A DNA stretch of 64,000 nt. Origin: Polytrichum commune. Taxonomy: Eukaryota > Streptophyta > Polytrichopsida > Polytrichales > Polytrichaceae. Every line of letters begins with the position of its first letter. Positions within the stretch are counted from its first letter, which is position 1. Position numbers and translations under genes: made by a program. The DNA lies in contig OX485804.1 of assembly GCA_950295325.1 (NCBI GenBank), forward strand, positions 1,550,001 through 1,614,000, given 5' to 3'. Shown here piece by piece: positions 1 through 10,946 of the stretch. Below the pieces are notes generated by a model, which saw only the letters and a program-made list of their open reading frames with translations, did no database searches and had not been told where the DNA came from.

Positions 1-554
1 CGTCCAAGTTTGAACACAAAGTGATTAGGAAATTTGCTCTTGAAACGAAGAAGTTGATGCATAGTCTCTGTCCTACAGACAGAGCCAATAAACTCACAGT
101 GTAGGTCCGCAATACTTGTACAAGGATGAGAACTGTAGTTGTGATGTTGAGAATAATAATAAGGATCAAAGATAGCCATGAAACGAAGGTGATCATCACC
201 CACCATGTGATTCTCAATAGATCATGTTCTCACTTCCATGTAGTGCGGATGTTGTTAGCCATTCTAATTCATTCCACTATTGGTCATATTGGTCGCCCAA
301 TTGGCCAATATGGGATCCATGACCAATGAGATGAGATGGGGTGTGTTAAATTTAGGGTTTCTCCACACCTTGTTTTGCAAGTTTGTCCGCTTCGTCATTA
401 CCGACGATGTGAGTATGTTGGTATGTAAGGACTGATAGAGAATCTCAATTGTAGGCAGCATATCAGAAATCGCTTCATTTCAGGGGTTGTCCTCACCACA
501 CCACACTGAGCTCCAGAAAGACTATTAGATGTGAGGAGTTTGATTGCATCTAAG

Positions 555-1170
555 TACACTAAATATGATATTTAGTGTTTGATACACTGAAATATGAACG
601 CGTACGCTAAATATCACTAACCCTGTGCAAGTAAGTAACATTAAATGCAAACTCAAACACTAAATAGCAACTATGGTAGTATGTGGAAGTTACATGCATG
701 AATTTAGTGTTCGTAAGGAGAAGGTTCAGTTCCTCGTTTCTTGATTTATTGCACGCAGGGATACATGGCTCGGACACAGGGCTCTCTCGAATCCCCTCAA
801 CAAACAATCACATGTATTGCACGTGACCTCATATTCATCTCCAACACAAGAGCACACAATTTCCATAGACAAAGCAAATGAACAAGCGCAGTGCATTCTT
901 CTGAGTCTTTGACGAGATTCCGCTCAACCTACACATCTTAGATCACGAGGGTTTTGGTTGAATGGAAGCTTAAGGAAGTGAGGAGGACGAGAGACAGATT
1001 CTTGAAGCGATCGAAGAAGAGTGTTTCAAAGGTAGGGAGGTGGCAGTGGCGAAGGTGGCGGCACATTTATGTCTAACACTAATTGTCAAAGAATTGAGAA
1101 TTAGTGTTGAGCAGGGTAGGGTGGTAACAACACTAAATATAATCAAACATTAAATATCATATTTAGTATA
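555..1170. mobile_element. TIR miniature element (about 0.6 kb)
   Basis: The two ends are inverted copies of one another over about 28 bp. The left end reads tacactaaatatgatattt and the reverse complement of the right end reads tatactaaatatgatattt. Each end is itself partly palindromic around atatttag/ctaaatat. A second inverted pair (aacactaatt / aattagtgtt) lies near the right end at about 1074-1112. The right-end 120 bp recurs at 35401-35512, so it is a dispersed family. No long target duplication is clear; a TA duplication is possible. No coding capacity is seen. Superfamily is unassigned. Confidence 0.55.
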
Positions 1171-1173
1171 GTG

Positions 1174-1659
1174 GGTCCAGCACAACAATCACTCTTAGAG
1201 GAGGTACTGTTCCTGAAAACTACTGAAAATTTTCAAATCACACATATTCCGTGCTTCTTGATGTAATTCTAGGATGTTGGTGTTAAAAGATCTATGACCA
1301 TAACCTTTCAACAATTAGTTTGCAGTAAATACATTGAAACCGCATCAGTGAAACTGAAGAGGAACTGGAAGAATGTTGAAGCTTTCCCGAAAAAGAAAGC
1401 TTTTAGAGAACCAGACCAAAGAATTTGATATTCTTCAAGGGAACTCAAGTCCCAACACACTCAATGGAGAGTCTGCAGCAATTTGAGGAAGTTACAAGTT
1501 GTTACAATTCTACGGGAAAGCTCTTCAAATGATGTACACCTTGTCAATTTCCTGGAATTGTCATTATTCATCTTGGTTTTGTTTCCGGTTTGGTAAAGTT
1601 AAAATTCAGGTGTGTAGCAATCATTTATTAATGGAAGGAACATATTAGGAAATGAAATG
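1174..1659. other. Intergenic, nothing recognised
   Basis: AT-rich sequence with no ORF above 60 codons, no RNA gene and no repeat that I can match elsewhere in the window. Confidence 0.5.
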
Positions 1660-2080
1660 AAATTGATTTTGAAGTCCAAGAAGTTGAAAAGGCTAAGGGG
1701 ATTGAAAGTACATTAGGATGGTTTCAACCCAATTAATCCTCTAGTGTGGCAGAGTGTGGTAGCCTCTGTGAGATAGAGGCTAATGTTAACTTGTTGATTT
1801 GATTGAAAGAAAGACTTGAAGCTCCCGAGCTCCCGAGAATTACGTTCTCAAATAGTGATGGAAACTTATCTCTAATGGGGTTGTATAGAGGACATTCCAA
1901 CATGAAATGTGCCTCCTTTTCAACTGCATTATAAGAGCAAAAGTGGCATAGTCTAGTATCTCTGGAGATAGGGATAATCGTCCAATTTCAATGGCAAGTC
2001 TATGGTTCGAGGTGCGCTAGGCAAGAATGATCTTGTGTTGTGGTGGAGTCAATGGTTGCTTCAAGTGTAATTCACAATCG
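1660..2080. repeat. Dispersed repeat, copy 1 (pair with 17665-18085)
   Basis: About 420 bp aligns collinearly with 17665-18085 at roughly 75-80% identity by eye, including long shared words such as caatttcaatggcaagtcta and gatggaaacttat. Copy 1 has several stops on both strands, while copy 2 holds a 112-codon open frame on the minus strand (18053 to 17715). Nothing in the frame is recognisable. It is most likely a degraded interspersed element or an old gene fragment. Confidence 0.6.
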
Positions 2081-3686
2081 TATTTAAGAAAATTCTTGAA
2101 GTGGAGGTAATTTGGCTTCTTCCTAGAGAGATGGAAAGAGTTCCACTATTTAGCATGAAAAAACCTCCTTGATATCAACATATGTTGTTTTTGATGTGGT
2201 TGGATTTTCATGGGTTTCCCACTGAGATAAACCCATTATAAGGAATGGAAAGGTCGCTGAAGATGGACTTGAAAACCTTAAACTTGCTGGTTTAAAATGT
2301 GCAGCAATATATAGCAGGGGAATATAGCACTGACGGAGGGCCTATCTGAAGATGTATTCAATAGTAGATACTAGAAAACAGGTGGATGTTTGAAATAACC
2401 AACTCACAGAGTGGATTGGTTGACCTGTTTCCTACTCACGTTTGGAGCTCCAGAAAGAACAACATGCTACATTCAGGGAGGTCAACTTTGCATAGTTTGA
2501 GTATGAAAGCACATATCAATGGCACAGATGCAGGTCTGCTGCTCACCTGAGTTCGTCCATGTATCTTGCCAAACTCTCACAATGTCCAAAAGTATTACTC
2601 TTCTACAACATCAGTTATGTTCAAGTACCAAATTTTGAGTCTCTCAAAATATTACATCCAACTAATGAAACATCATACACAATCCCCACCTTGGCTGTGC
2701 CACTCAAAAGTATCAAGTTTCTTCTCTGCAAATCCCTATAATTTCTGAACTGCAACCTTCACATCAGTCAATGTGCAGACTATGATAACAACCCATTCAG
2801 AACTTGGCAATTTCAGAGCAAAAATTCGATATCTAGTACATGACAAGGTCAGGAGATTGAAGTGCCAACAGGTCAGACCATACCTCATACCCTTGCAACT
2901 CTTCAATTGCACAGCTATCAGGATACACCACTATAATCGAGTTTTGACTGAGAGAGAATGACTGGACCAGTGAGAAGTGATCCAATCCAGCATGGCATTC
3001 ATAGAGGCCGAAAGATAATCTTACTGCAACGGAAACAAGGATCAGCAGAAACACATTGCAACTACCAAAATTCAAATGTGCAATGTGTGGGCACCTCTTA
3101 TTTGAATGATTGAATGTATTTATGAATCAAGGAATCTAGACATATCCCACAGAAGCTAAGGTACAGGTTGTTGATCAGAATAGCGCATCTAAGAGGTCTC
3201 TTTCAACAGATAAGAACACAGCACTACATGCAAAGCCTAGAAGGTGATACCATTTCCAACAAAAATGTAAACTGCGGTATCACTACTCTATCCTCACCCA
3301 AGACTAAAAGCTCCTAATCCAAGGGTGTTTGGCTCAGACTACTAATGGATGCTGTATTCCTCATTACATCTACAAAAAAGGAAAGAACCAGCCTTGTTCT
3401 TTGAAGATTTGTGATGCATTTCTGTTCATGGAACATCTGCTCAGAGACAGCTCGTCGCATTCTGCTTACACTCACTAGACTTTCGAGAGAGGTTCAGAAT
3501 CCATCAACCCGGATCAGATACAGACTATCACCACCCAATTCATCAATTCTGTAAGATCCCCACCCGCATCATCCATACAGAAGCTGCAGACAACTCTTCA
3601 TCTTCTTCATGAAGACAGGGATATTGATTGACATCCTCCGAAAGAACCTCCTGGAAGGAAAACTGCTGGACCCACAATAAATCCAC
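2081..3686. other. Downstream region of the seven-TM gene
   Basis: Roughly the first 300-600 bp below the stop codon (read on the minus strand) should be 3' UTR; the exact poly(A) site cannot be fixed. An 80-codon minus-strand frame at 2833-3075 begins with a hydrophobic, signal-peptide-like stretch but has no recognisable domain, and I do not call it a gene. The remainder shows no RNA gene or repeat. Confidence 0.4.
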
Positions 3687-5006
3687 CTAAAGATCGAACT
3701 CGTCGTCCTTCAAAGCCTCCTGCACCGCGGCCTCTTCTTCTTCGTCGTCAAGCACGAAATATGGGTTGTGAACCACAGGCCTGAAGTTGTACCCGGTGTA
3801 GATGTAGAAGGCAAGGGCGGCAGCCTCCTCCGCAAATTTACTAGTCCATCGGTACCGGTATACGGTCACTGTGTAAAGAGCGAACACCACGATGCGCGTG
3901 AAGTAGATGTAGCTCACCACCACGATGTAGTACTGCCGGAACAGAGTAAGCTTCACCAGGTTCCTGGCAGCTTTACCATCCGTGCGAGAAGCCTCTCTCA
4001 GATGCTTGATAGACCACACGATTGGGAACAGGACTGCACAGCAGCAGATGATATCCAGGAGTAGGAACACTTGCTTCCAGGTGAAGAAGTCCTTGGTGGA
4101 GGGGCCTGCTTCGTCGTACACGATGAATGCGGTGTTCGCGAACACCTGGAGGGGAATCACGACCATCAGGACCTTCTTCTCCTTGTCCTGGAGGAACGGT
4201 TTCAAGAAAGACCATCCCGTTCCGATCAGGACGATCACACTGAACAGCAACAACCCTCGGAGGAAGTTGAAGATGTAATATGCAACATCCCACCCGTGTG
4301 GTGTTCCTGTCCTCTTCACGTACTGCTTATCCTCGGCTTCGCATATCAAGTTCAGAGCCTTCAGCACGATCAATGCTCCCATCAGAATGTGGATGCGATG
4401 TGCGGTCAGCCTCTGACTCCAGCACACGTAGATCCAGATCCCTAGAAGTGCGACGTGGGCTAGGAAAAAGGTGAAGTATAGTCTTGGCAGCACGGTCTCC
4501 CCTACAGGCAAATAATCCCTGTATCCATTCTCCACATTGTACATTGATGTGCGCACTCCCATGGAAACCGACGCCTTAGCCACGCAATTCTCAAAGAACA
4601 GGCTATACTCATTCGACCCCAACACCTTGTGAGTTACATTGTATGGGGCATCCCCGGAGTTCTTCTGCACATCGGCCAATGTGAACAGCGTATGCATCAT
4701 TGCACTGTCCAGTAGGCAGTTCTGATGCTCCTGTTCCAAATTGTTAAGCACCGGCACTAGATCGTCCATGGATGTCAAGAAAAACCCCATCCTGCTCCTG
4801 TCTGCACTGGGATCCGACACCTGCACTCCCGTAACTTCAAATTCCACCTCACCTCCGGCCGAAAACCCGAACGTCTCAAACGGGATGATCGGTCGCGCAT
4901 CATCCTTGATCACCAAATGCTTGATCTCGGCAAAACTCCCCGGCAACATTACCACCGCCAACAACACCGCAAAAAACGCCGCCATCGCCCCCCCGGTCCC
5001 CACCAT
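3687..5006 (-). CDS. GOST/GPR107-type seven-transmembrane protein
   Basis: Predicted integral membrane protein of the GOST (Golgi-dynamics-domain seven-TM) family, which includes animal GPR107/GPR108 and the plant candidate-GPCR (CAND) proteins. Animal and plant members are placed in the Golgi/trans-Golgi and linked to trafficking or G-protein-like signalling. The 439 aa product has a signal peptide (about residues 1-26, ending GSFA), a luminal N-terminal domain to about 172 with paired Cys, then seven hydrophobic helices near 174-195, 205-222, 241-262, 279-297, 311-331, 358-381 and 393-411. Family-typical stretches include GTGWSFLKPFL (262-272) and YNFRPVVHNPYF (406-417), and the tail is acidic (DDEEEE). 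Length matches the family. It is a single uninterrupted exon; the ATG at 5006 gives the signal peptide directly. Which plant paralogue it is cannot be told. Confidence 0.93.
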   Translation of the reverse strand: MVGTGGAMAAFFAVLLAVVMLPGSFAEIKHLVIKDDARPIIPFETFGFSAGGEVEFEVTGVQVSDPSADRSRMGFFLTSMDDLVPVLNNLEQEHQNCLLDSAMMHTLFTLADVQKNSGDAPYNVTHKVLGSNEYSLFFENCVAKASVSMGVRTSMYNVENGYRDYLPVGETVLPRLYFTFFLAHVALLGIWIYVCWSQRLTAHRIHILMGALIVLKALNLICEAEDKQYVKRTGTPHGWDVAYYIFNFLRGLLLFSVIVLIGTGWSFLKPFLQDKEKKVLMVVIPLQVFANTAFIVYDEAGPSTKDFFTWKQVFLLLDIICCCAVLFPIVWSIKHLREASRTDGKAARNLVKLTLFRQYYIVVVSYIYFTRIVVFALYTVTVYRYRWTSKFAEEAAALAFYIYTGYNFRPVVHNPYFVLDDEEEEAAVQEALKDDEFDL

Positions 5007-5078
5007 ACCTCCAACAACTCGTCACAAACCTCACAAAACTCTCACAACCCTCACCATTCACTCCAATCCTCGAATCGC

Positions 5079-5087
5079 AAACCCTAA
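5079..5087. promoter_or_regulatory. Telo-box (AAACCCTAA), upstream copy 1
   Basis: An exact AAACCCTAA lies 73 bp upstream of the seven-TM start codon, and a second one at 5244-5252. Telo-boxes are known short elements near transcription starts of many plant genes for translation and growth. Both copies here sit inside the duplicated upstream repeat, so they may simply have been carried by it. Functional relevance is inference. Confidence 0.4.
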
Positions 5088-5177
5088 CCTCTCGGCCCCA
5101 GTCCGTAGGCCTCCTCGACCGCTCTAAAGCGAACGAATCCACCACGGCAAGAGGAAGCTGCAGCTGGAATGCGAGTG
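5079..5177 (-). repeat. Leader-associated repeat, partial copy Y
   Basis: This stretch resembles the neighbouring copy at 5229-5381. Shared landmarks, read on the minus strand, are the GTGGATTCGT-like segment, a GAGGCCT/GAGGCTT block and GTTAGGGTTTGC. It lies directly upstream of the seven-TM gene, probably in its 5' UTR or core promoter, forming a tandem pair with copy X at about 155-165 bp spacing. Confidence 0.5.
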
Positions 5178-5228
5178 GCGGAATCCAATTCTGCGAACAA
5201 ACCTCACCAAAACTCCCACACCCTCAAC

Positions 5229-5381
5229 AAACCCTGGAATGGCAAACCCTAACCTCTTTGCCCGCTCCGCAAGCCTCCTTGAGCGCTGTAAAGCTTACGA
5301 ATCCACAACGGCGAGTGGCGGATGCAGCTGCCGTGGAATCTGCGAGTGCAATGCAATGCGGATGCGAGTGGCGAGATGGCC
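5229..5381 (-). repeat. Leader-associated repeat, copy X
   Basis: On the minus strand about 150 bp match 48095-48256 on the plus strand at around 80% identity. The match runs from ggccatctcgccactcgcat through a GCAGCTG..TCCGCCACT block to AGGCTTGCGGA and TTTGCCAT. The block is also open for translation in the same frame in both copies (ALxDxxAAxSATxRxGFV... in each), but copy X has ACG where copy Z has ATG, so coding use is doubtful. The two full copies lie upstream of two unrelated genes in matching orientation relative to them. Confidence 0.7.
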
Positions 5382-5696
5382 CTCGAGGCGGGCTATGGCG
5401 GGGAGCGAGGGTTTGACATGGCATGGAGGAAACTGAGTGAGTGTGGAGCTTGGAAAGAGGGAGCTTCAATCATAGAGGTGTGCTCATTTGCGGTGTGTAG
5501 GGATCTAGCTTTGGATGGTACATTGGGTGGGTGGGTGATTGATTGGAGGAGGGGGAGGAGCTCATTGATTGATTGTGGGGCATCATGTTTGGTGAACGCC
5601 CTTGGATGGATACTCATAGTTGTATATGTGATAGGTGAGGCCCGAGAGACATGGCATTATTGGAAAAAAGGAGCTCCAGCCAGGGGCTTATGTATA

Positions 5697-5800
5697 GGGT
5701 AGGGCCCTGAGGAGAGGGCATTCCAGGAGTTCTGCCAAGGGTGGTAGTCCAAGGTGAAGGCCCGCAATTTTGGAAATGCCCTCTCCTCGAGGCCCTACCC
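5697..5800. repeat. Long hairpin (arms about 29 bp)
   Basis: Arms at 5697-5725 (gggtagggccctgaggagag...) and 5771-5800 pair almost completely, leaving a loop of about 45 nt. It could be a tiny foldback element or a structured transcript. No TSD was found and it lies outside any gene. Confidence 0.6.
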
Positions 5801-6590
5801 TGCGTAAAGAAATGGGTTGTTTACCAAAATGGTTACTATGCATGATGTCGCGTGTAATGGGTCCGAGGTTTTTTATGGCACATAGTGCCCCTGTCACCTA
5901 CAAGTCGGGCATTCGGCTAGAGTACATGCAACCGCAACTGATCACTTAAGGGATTTTGCACTAGATTTTTGGAGAAGTATAAGTTGGTGCAAAGTTTTCT
6001 TGTGTTGGAAGATAGAAATCGAAAGGACTATAATTTTTCAGTAATTTTATTCCTTAAACTAAAATTATTGTGAAGTTATGAAGCCAAAAGTTGGCCCAAA
6101 CATATTACCAATGTCTCAAGTCTACCATATACACTCATTTTACTGCTCATTCCTCCTCACTTTAGCACTCAAAACTAGGACATGGGCCATGGCACTATTG
6201 GTTCTAGCTTGATTGAAATTCAATCCCAACCTAATCAAAATTCAATCTCAACCTTATTGAAATTTTGATACCCTATAGATTGCCAATGGGATCCTGATCA
6301 GGAATAGGTGCTTCTATTATATATAAGGGACATCAACCCTAGTTCTTTAATTCTTGATGATGCCTCTCTCAAGGGCCTCGTTGCACATAAAGATTTAACC
6401 GTAGTTTCTAGATTACCCACATGTAATAGGCAACCAGAATGCCCTCGAAGATAGTTGGAGGGAGATTACGAAATTTGAGGTGCCCTATGATACCAAACAA
6501 AAACTAGGGCTAGTTCTTATGTAGTAGGTGATGCACACTTCATTCATGTCGGTCCCCTACGGGGATTGAAGTTTCTTCTCTTCTCTAGTA

Positions 6591-6698
6591 GGTGATGCAT
6601 TCGGGGAAGTGCATTGTGGGGAATGAGGACACGGTGCAATGGAGGAGCCGAGCATAGGTGTCCCTATTCCCACAGTGCACTCCCCCGAATGCATCACC
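6591..6698. repeat. Long hairpin (arms about 42 bp), miRNA-precursor-like shape
   Basis: Arms 6591-6632 and 6658-6698 are inverted copies with only a few mismatches and one bulge, separated by a 25 nt loop. The stem starts ggtgatgcattcggggaagt on the left. Size and near-perfect pairing resemble a plant pre-miRNA or a very small MITE. A 14 nt word at the stem base (tagtaggtgatgca) also occurs about 60 bp upstream at about 6522. Nothing shows transcription. Confidence 0.6.
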
Positions 6699-6885
6699 AA
6701 ACTCAAAGGCCCAAGGATGGATTTTAGCGGCTCTAATTGGTTGGAGACACATGGGATGCATTATGCAAAGTAAGGGTGCCTTCAATTACAAGGGGGCTTT
6801 GGCCTGGGTCGTTACGAGATTCGGAATAAGCTATTTTATTGGCTTTGTCCCAAACCTGGGATAGAGGCATTATGGAAACATCACT

Positions 6886-7086
6886 TGAGCAAGTATAGGG
6901 AGTGGGGAATGAAATGGATGGCAAATGCAAGAGAGTAGAGCAAGGTAGAGTTAGAGATAGTAGGAGGCAAAATATAGATTTGAGCGGGTATAGGGAGTGG
7001 ACTCGAATGAATGTAGGTGAATGCAAAAGAGTAGCGTAGCATAGAGTAGAGTAGAGTAGAGTATAGTAAGAGGTGAGATATAGACC
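6886..7086. repeat. Tandem duplication, 95 bp unit
   Basis: Two adjacent units start with tgagcaagtataggg (6886) and tgagcgggtataggg (6981) and continue in parallel through gaatgaa, gcaa/aatgcaa and agagtag blocks. The second unit ends in a short tagag run (about 7040-7065). No coding function. Confidence 0.6.
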
Positions 7087-7089
7087 ACA

Positions 7090-9230
7090 TGATAGAGGCC
7101 TTATATATAGGACAAACCCTCTCACATCAAAGTTGCTTGTTCTATTAAGGTGTTGAGAATTTGAATTTTAGTTTTTTTTTAAAAAAATTACAAAGAATAA
7201 TTAACAAGGTGCCTAATTGTATAAAATAAAATAAATACTCAACATTGGCATGACATGACAATACTTAGTTGTGTACCAATGCTTTGTAGGGTTGGGAATT
7301 TGTTGGGTATTATGCCCCTTTTATTATGGCACTCCCTTACAATAAAGGTGTATTTGTCTTTAGTATTGTTTACAAACTAACATTGAGCACCGGCCGTTGG
7401 CTAAATCCAAGCAAGAGTTTTTAGCATCCGGGGAGAATTGACAGATCACGTGTGAAGTAACTAGATTTTTAATGCAACATGCAAACATAAGTGACTGTTG
7501 TCCAGTTAGACCAGGCCCCACATGGAACCGCATTTTCCAAAAATTAACTTGATATAACATGTTAGCCATGTCTATATACAAGGAACTAATTTCCTACCTT
7601 CAATAATATTCCTTGTTTGTTGCCTCTCACCTCCCTCTCTCCTTTTAGAAAAGAGGAAAATTGAGGGGCTGAGTGATGTTATGTAACGTCATAAGCAATT
7701 GGGTCACCTGTTTGTGTGAGAAATGTGGTTATTGATGACACCTTGTCATTCCCATCAAACTTTGTTGAATATTTTCCGTGATATCGTATTCATAACAATA
7801 CTAAGCCATCATGGGAGAAAACTCTAGATGAGCCTCATCAGTCCCAAGACCAATAAAGGTAGGTGCACCTATGTTGGCTTTTGACCTGTGTTGGGCACCT
7901 AAGTTTAAGGATATAGTGGACACAAAGCATATGTTAGTTAAATAGTCAAAAAAGAAATGAAGGCATAGCATGACCTATGTGTACACATGGCAAGTCCATT
8001 AGAGTTATCCATAATGGCCCTCAAAGAGAGACGGAATCGTGGGTTTGATCGTTCTTTGAGAAAACTTTCTATTAAGAGCTTGCTAGCTCATCATGTTTCG
8101 GAGCCTATTTTGAATTGAGTGCAAATTTTGGGACCTCCGCTTTCCACCTCTCAAACTTTGAGAGAATTTTCGGATCTAAAAAAGGATATGTGCATGGAAC
8201 ACATTGTCCTAAATCCAAGATCGGCCTATGAAAAGCTAGCTTGGCCCACCCATCCTAGTAGGACAAACTAGAAAATCGGTTTTTAATAGTCCAACACCAC
8301 TCCTTTGTGGATGATAATTTAAAACATTAAGAAAACTCGGGTGACTTTGTGTTGATTCTCATAAACTCACGGTTAGGGACTTAACCCATGGTTTCATCCA
8401 TTTTACTTTAAAAATAACTCTATTGTGTAGCACACCATGACATAAATAATTGAATGTGGGCTCCAACATAAATAAGGCCATGGATTCACCAATTTTACAC
8501 TTCAATTAACTATATATAAGGCATTGGAAGCAAGCATGGCATGTAACTTGTGGTCCCACATTCTCACAATCACGAGGTGCTAGGCAAGATCATAATACGT
8601 GGTTCAAGAAGCACATTATCCCATGCAAAAGGTGGGCTATAACCAAGATAGATAGCACAAATGGATGCATAAACGAGTCATGAAAACTTTTCACTTTGAA
8701 ATTCCATAAGAAATTGAGATTTGATTCATATATTTTCAGTTGTACGGCTTCCAATTTCACTTTGAATTTTTGATTCAACGAGATAAATAACATGTAAATT
8801 GGATCACTCTAAGTATACAAACTCTCCAAAGTATCCACAATAGGTGTGGGTACCTTAGGTTGTTCTCATCAAGTTAAGGCCAAAGCTTGGAAAAACAATT
8901 CATTCATACCTACAATCAAAATGGCGAGCTCCCCATTTGTCTAAACAACCAAGTTGTTCCCCACCACTTATGTGTACAATTTACACTTCAGATGTATCTA
9001 ATCTCTATAATTGAGGTTATTCAACATATGTTGTCAAATACATGTATTTTATAGTCAGTGATTTATTAATATAAAATCCAATAATAACATAGGTATAAAA
9101 TGCATTTGAAAAAGAAGGTTAAAAAATATCCAAAATAGCATTATATTATTACATCTATTTAGTTCAATGTAGTAGAGTACTTGTAATATTGTTGTACTCA
9201 AACATTGATTGGGAAATCAAGGCAAAAACA
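7090..9230. other. Intergenic, nothing recognised
   Basis: AT-rich DNA with only short scattered open frames and no tRNA-like, TE-like or tandem structure that I can support. Confidence 0.45.
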
Positions 9231-9291
9231 CACTACTTACATATTCAGGTGTACTTCAAAGTTCGAAAACATTGAGTACAACTGAATCTTT

Positions 9292-9343
9292 AATCTATAT
9301 ATATATATATATATATATATATCTATATCTATATCTATATATA
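9292..9343. repeat. TA-type microsatellite
   Basis: A run of alternating TA followed by ctatat repeats, about 50 bp. Confidence 0.85.
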
Positions 9344-9439
9344 AACAGCCGGAACTTATTTCCTCAATGTTTGGTTCTCTGAAGAGATGTGAGACCTGAG
9401 ATACTGATGAATCTCGTGAGTTGGCAGGTTCCATATAGG

Positions 9440-10680
9440 AAATATTTTCGCACTGCAGAGTCACATGGATTTCCATTGCTTTCTGAGAACTATATCTGTT
9501 CATAGTTATGGTTCACGAGCATCGCCATTTCCACGTCTTTCAAGACCTACTGGTGATGTGACTTCTGCTTCTCGAGTTCCATGCAGCTTTCGTCCTTGGT
9601 ACGATTACGATAATATCTTCCAGATCTTCATACCTCCAGAAACATTGTAAATTTCATTTTTGAAAAAGCATGAATATAAGGTCCAAGAGAGTGCTTGGAG
9701 TCCAAAAAAAATTGGGCTTGAAAACCCCGCCTCTGGAGCAGAAGCCCCTTAAAATGCTGAAGTGGCAAGAATGTTGAGCACATAAACCATCTTACATGGA
9801 GCATTTGTACCAATAGCATAGGGAAGAAAGTGATAAATTCGTGAAAAGCAACATAGTTTGAGCAAGTGTAAAGTAGATGCTCAAAGTGAAATATTGAGGG
9901 GGAACTAACCTGCTCTTTCTAAGCTACTAACCAAGAACCTATGAAGAACTCCAACCTTGAACCAGATAAGTAAGCTTCAAGTGGGCGAAAGCTGCATTGT
10001 CCTTGCCAAAGCTCTTTCTTTCTTAATTTGTCAAAGGCTGTGGTCACCTCTGTATGTACAACTACAGCAATGAGCATAGACCTTCTAGAAACTAAATCTG
10101 TCAATAGCGAACCAGAAACAAACACACCAATGAGATCAACACCCAAAGGTTCATCGATGAAAGGATACCTCCTAGCACAGGGTCACAACCCTGATGGAAC
10201 TTGATATTTGTACAAAAGAATTTAAGACGTAGAAAAACTGTACAAGAAAGTGGTCCTACTAGCAGATCTCGAAATGAGGATGGTTGACGTTTGCTCTGCC
10301 TCTTGTCCAATATGTTGTATCGTAATATAAAATTACACTCCAGTGACAGCACCTCTCGTGCAAATTCCATCAACATCCTGGCTTCCGTGTCAAGACCTCG
10401 CACACCTGCTTCCGTATAAAACTGTGTAGAGGACAGGGGAAATGTAAAAATAATACGTGCAAGAGCTCAGTTTACAAAGTCTACCGGAACAAAAAGAGAA
10501 GACTCCTTCTTCCTCACATTTGCATTGACCCCTGTGAAGGCAAGCGGTTGAAGCACAGGACAACCCAAACAGCACAGCTCTTGAATGACATACTCGTTGG
10601 AACTCCACTAAAAGAGCAAGCATCTTCTCATTCCCAACAATAGGGTGTCCTGTTTTACTCCAGAGCTGAGTCACGAAGCA
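9440..10680 (-). other. Exon-like segments of unknown gene or long 3' UTR
   Basis: Three minus-strand stretches look more coding-like than their surroundings and are bordered by plausible splice signals. They are about 10250-10403 (contains EARMLMEFAREVLSLE), 9950-10060 (contains VTTAFDKLRKKELW) and 10600-10660 (contains NEKMLALLVEFQR). They lie just downstream of the response-regulator stop on the same strand. They could be an unrecognised small gene, a decayed gene, or spliced 3' UTR. I cannot join them into one confident frame. Confidence 0.25.
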
Positions 10681-10946
10681 TGGTCAGGGCATCGACAACA
10701 AATCATGGCAAAAGCCAATGCGCAAATTATCACCAGGGTATGGCTTGGGCTTCCTTGCAGAAACAGCAGTTTCCAGGGCATAGCTGTCCCTGAATTTCTG
10801 CCACAATCCATTACCAGTTTGACAAATTCTGGGTTGCAAACATTGGAGTCAAGGGTGCCAGGAAAATCTTCCTGTCATACAATGTGGAGGCCGCATAAAC
10901 TGCCGAGGATGCACGTCAAGTATTACCAAGGTCAGTAGCATGAGGA

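Noticed and set aside
2833-3075. 80-codon minus-strand frame with a signal-peptide-like start
   Set aside because: It lies in the likely 3' region of the seven-TM gene, has no domain or splice support, and hydrophobic starts are common by chance in AT-rich DNA.
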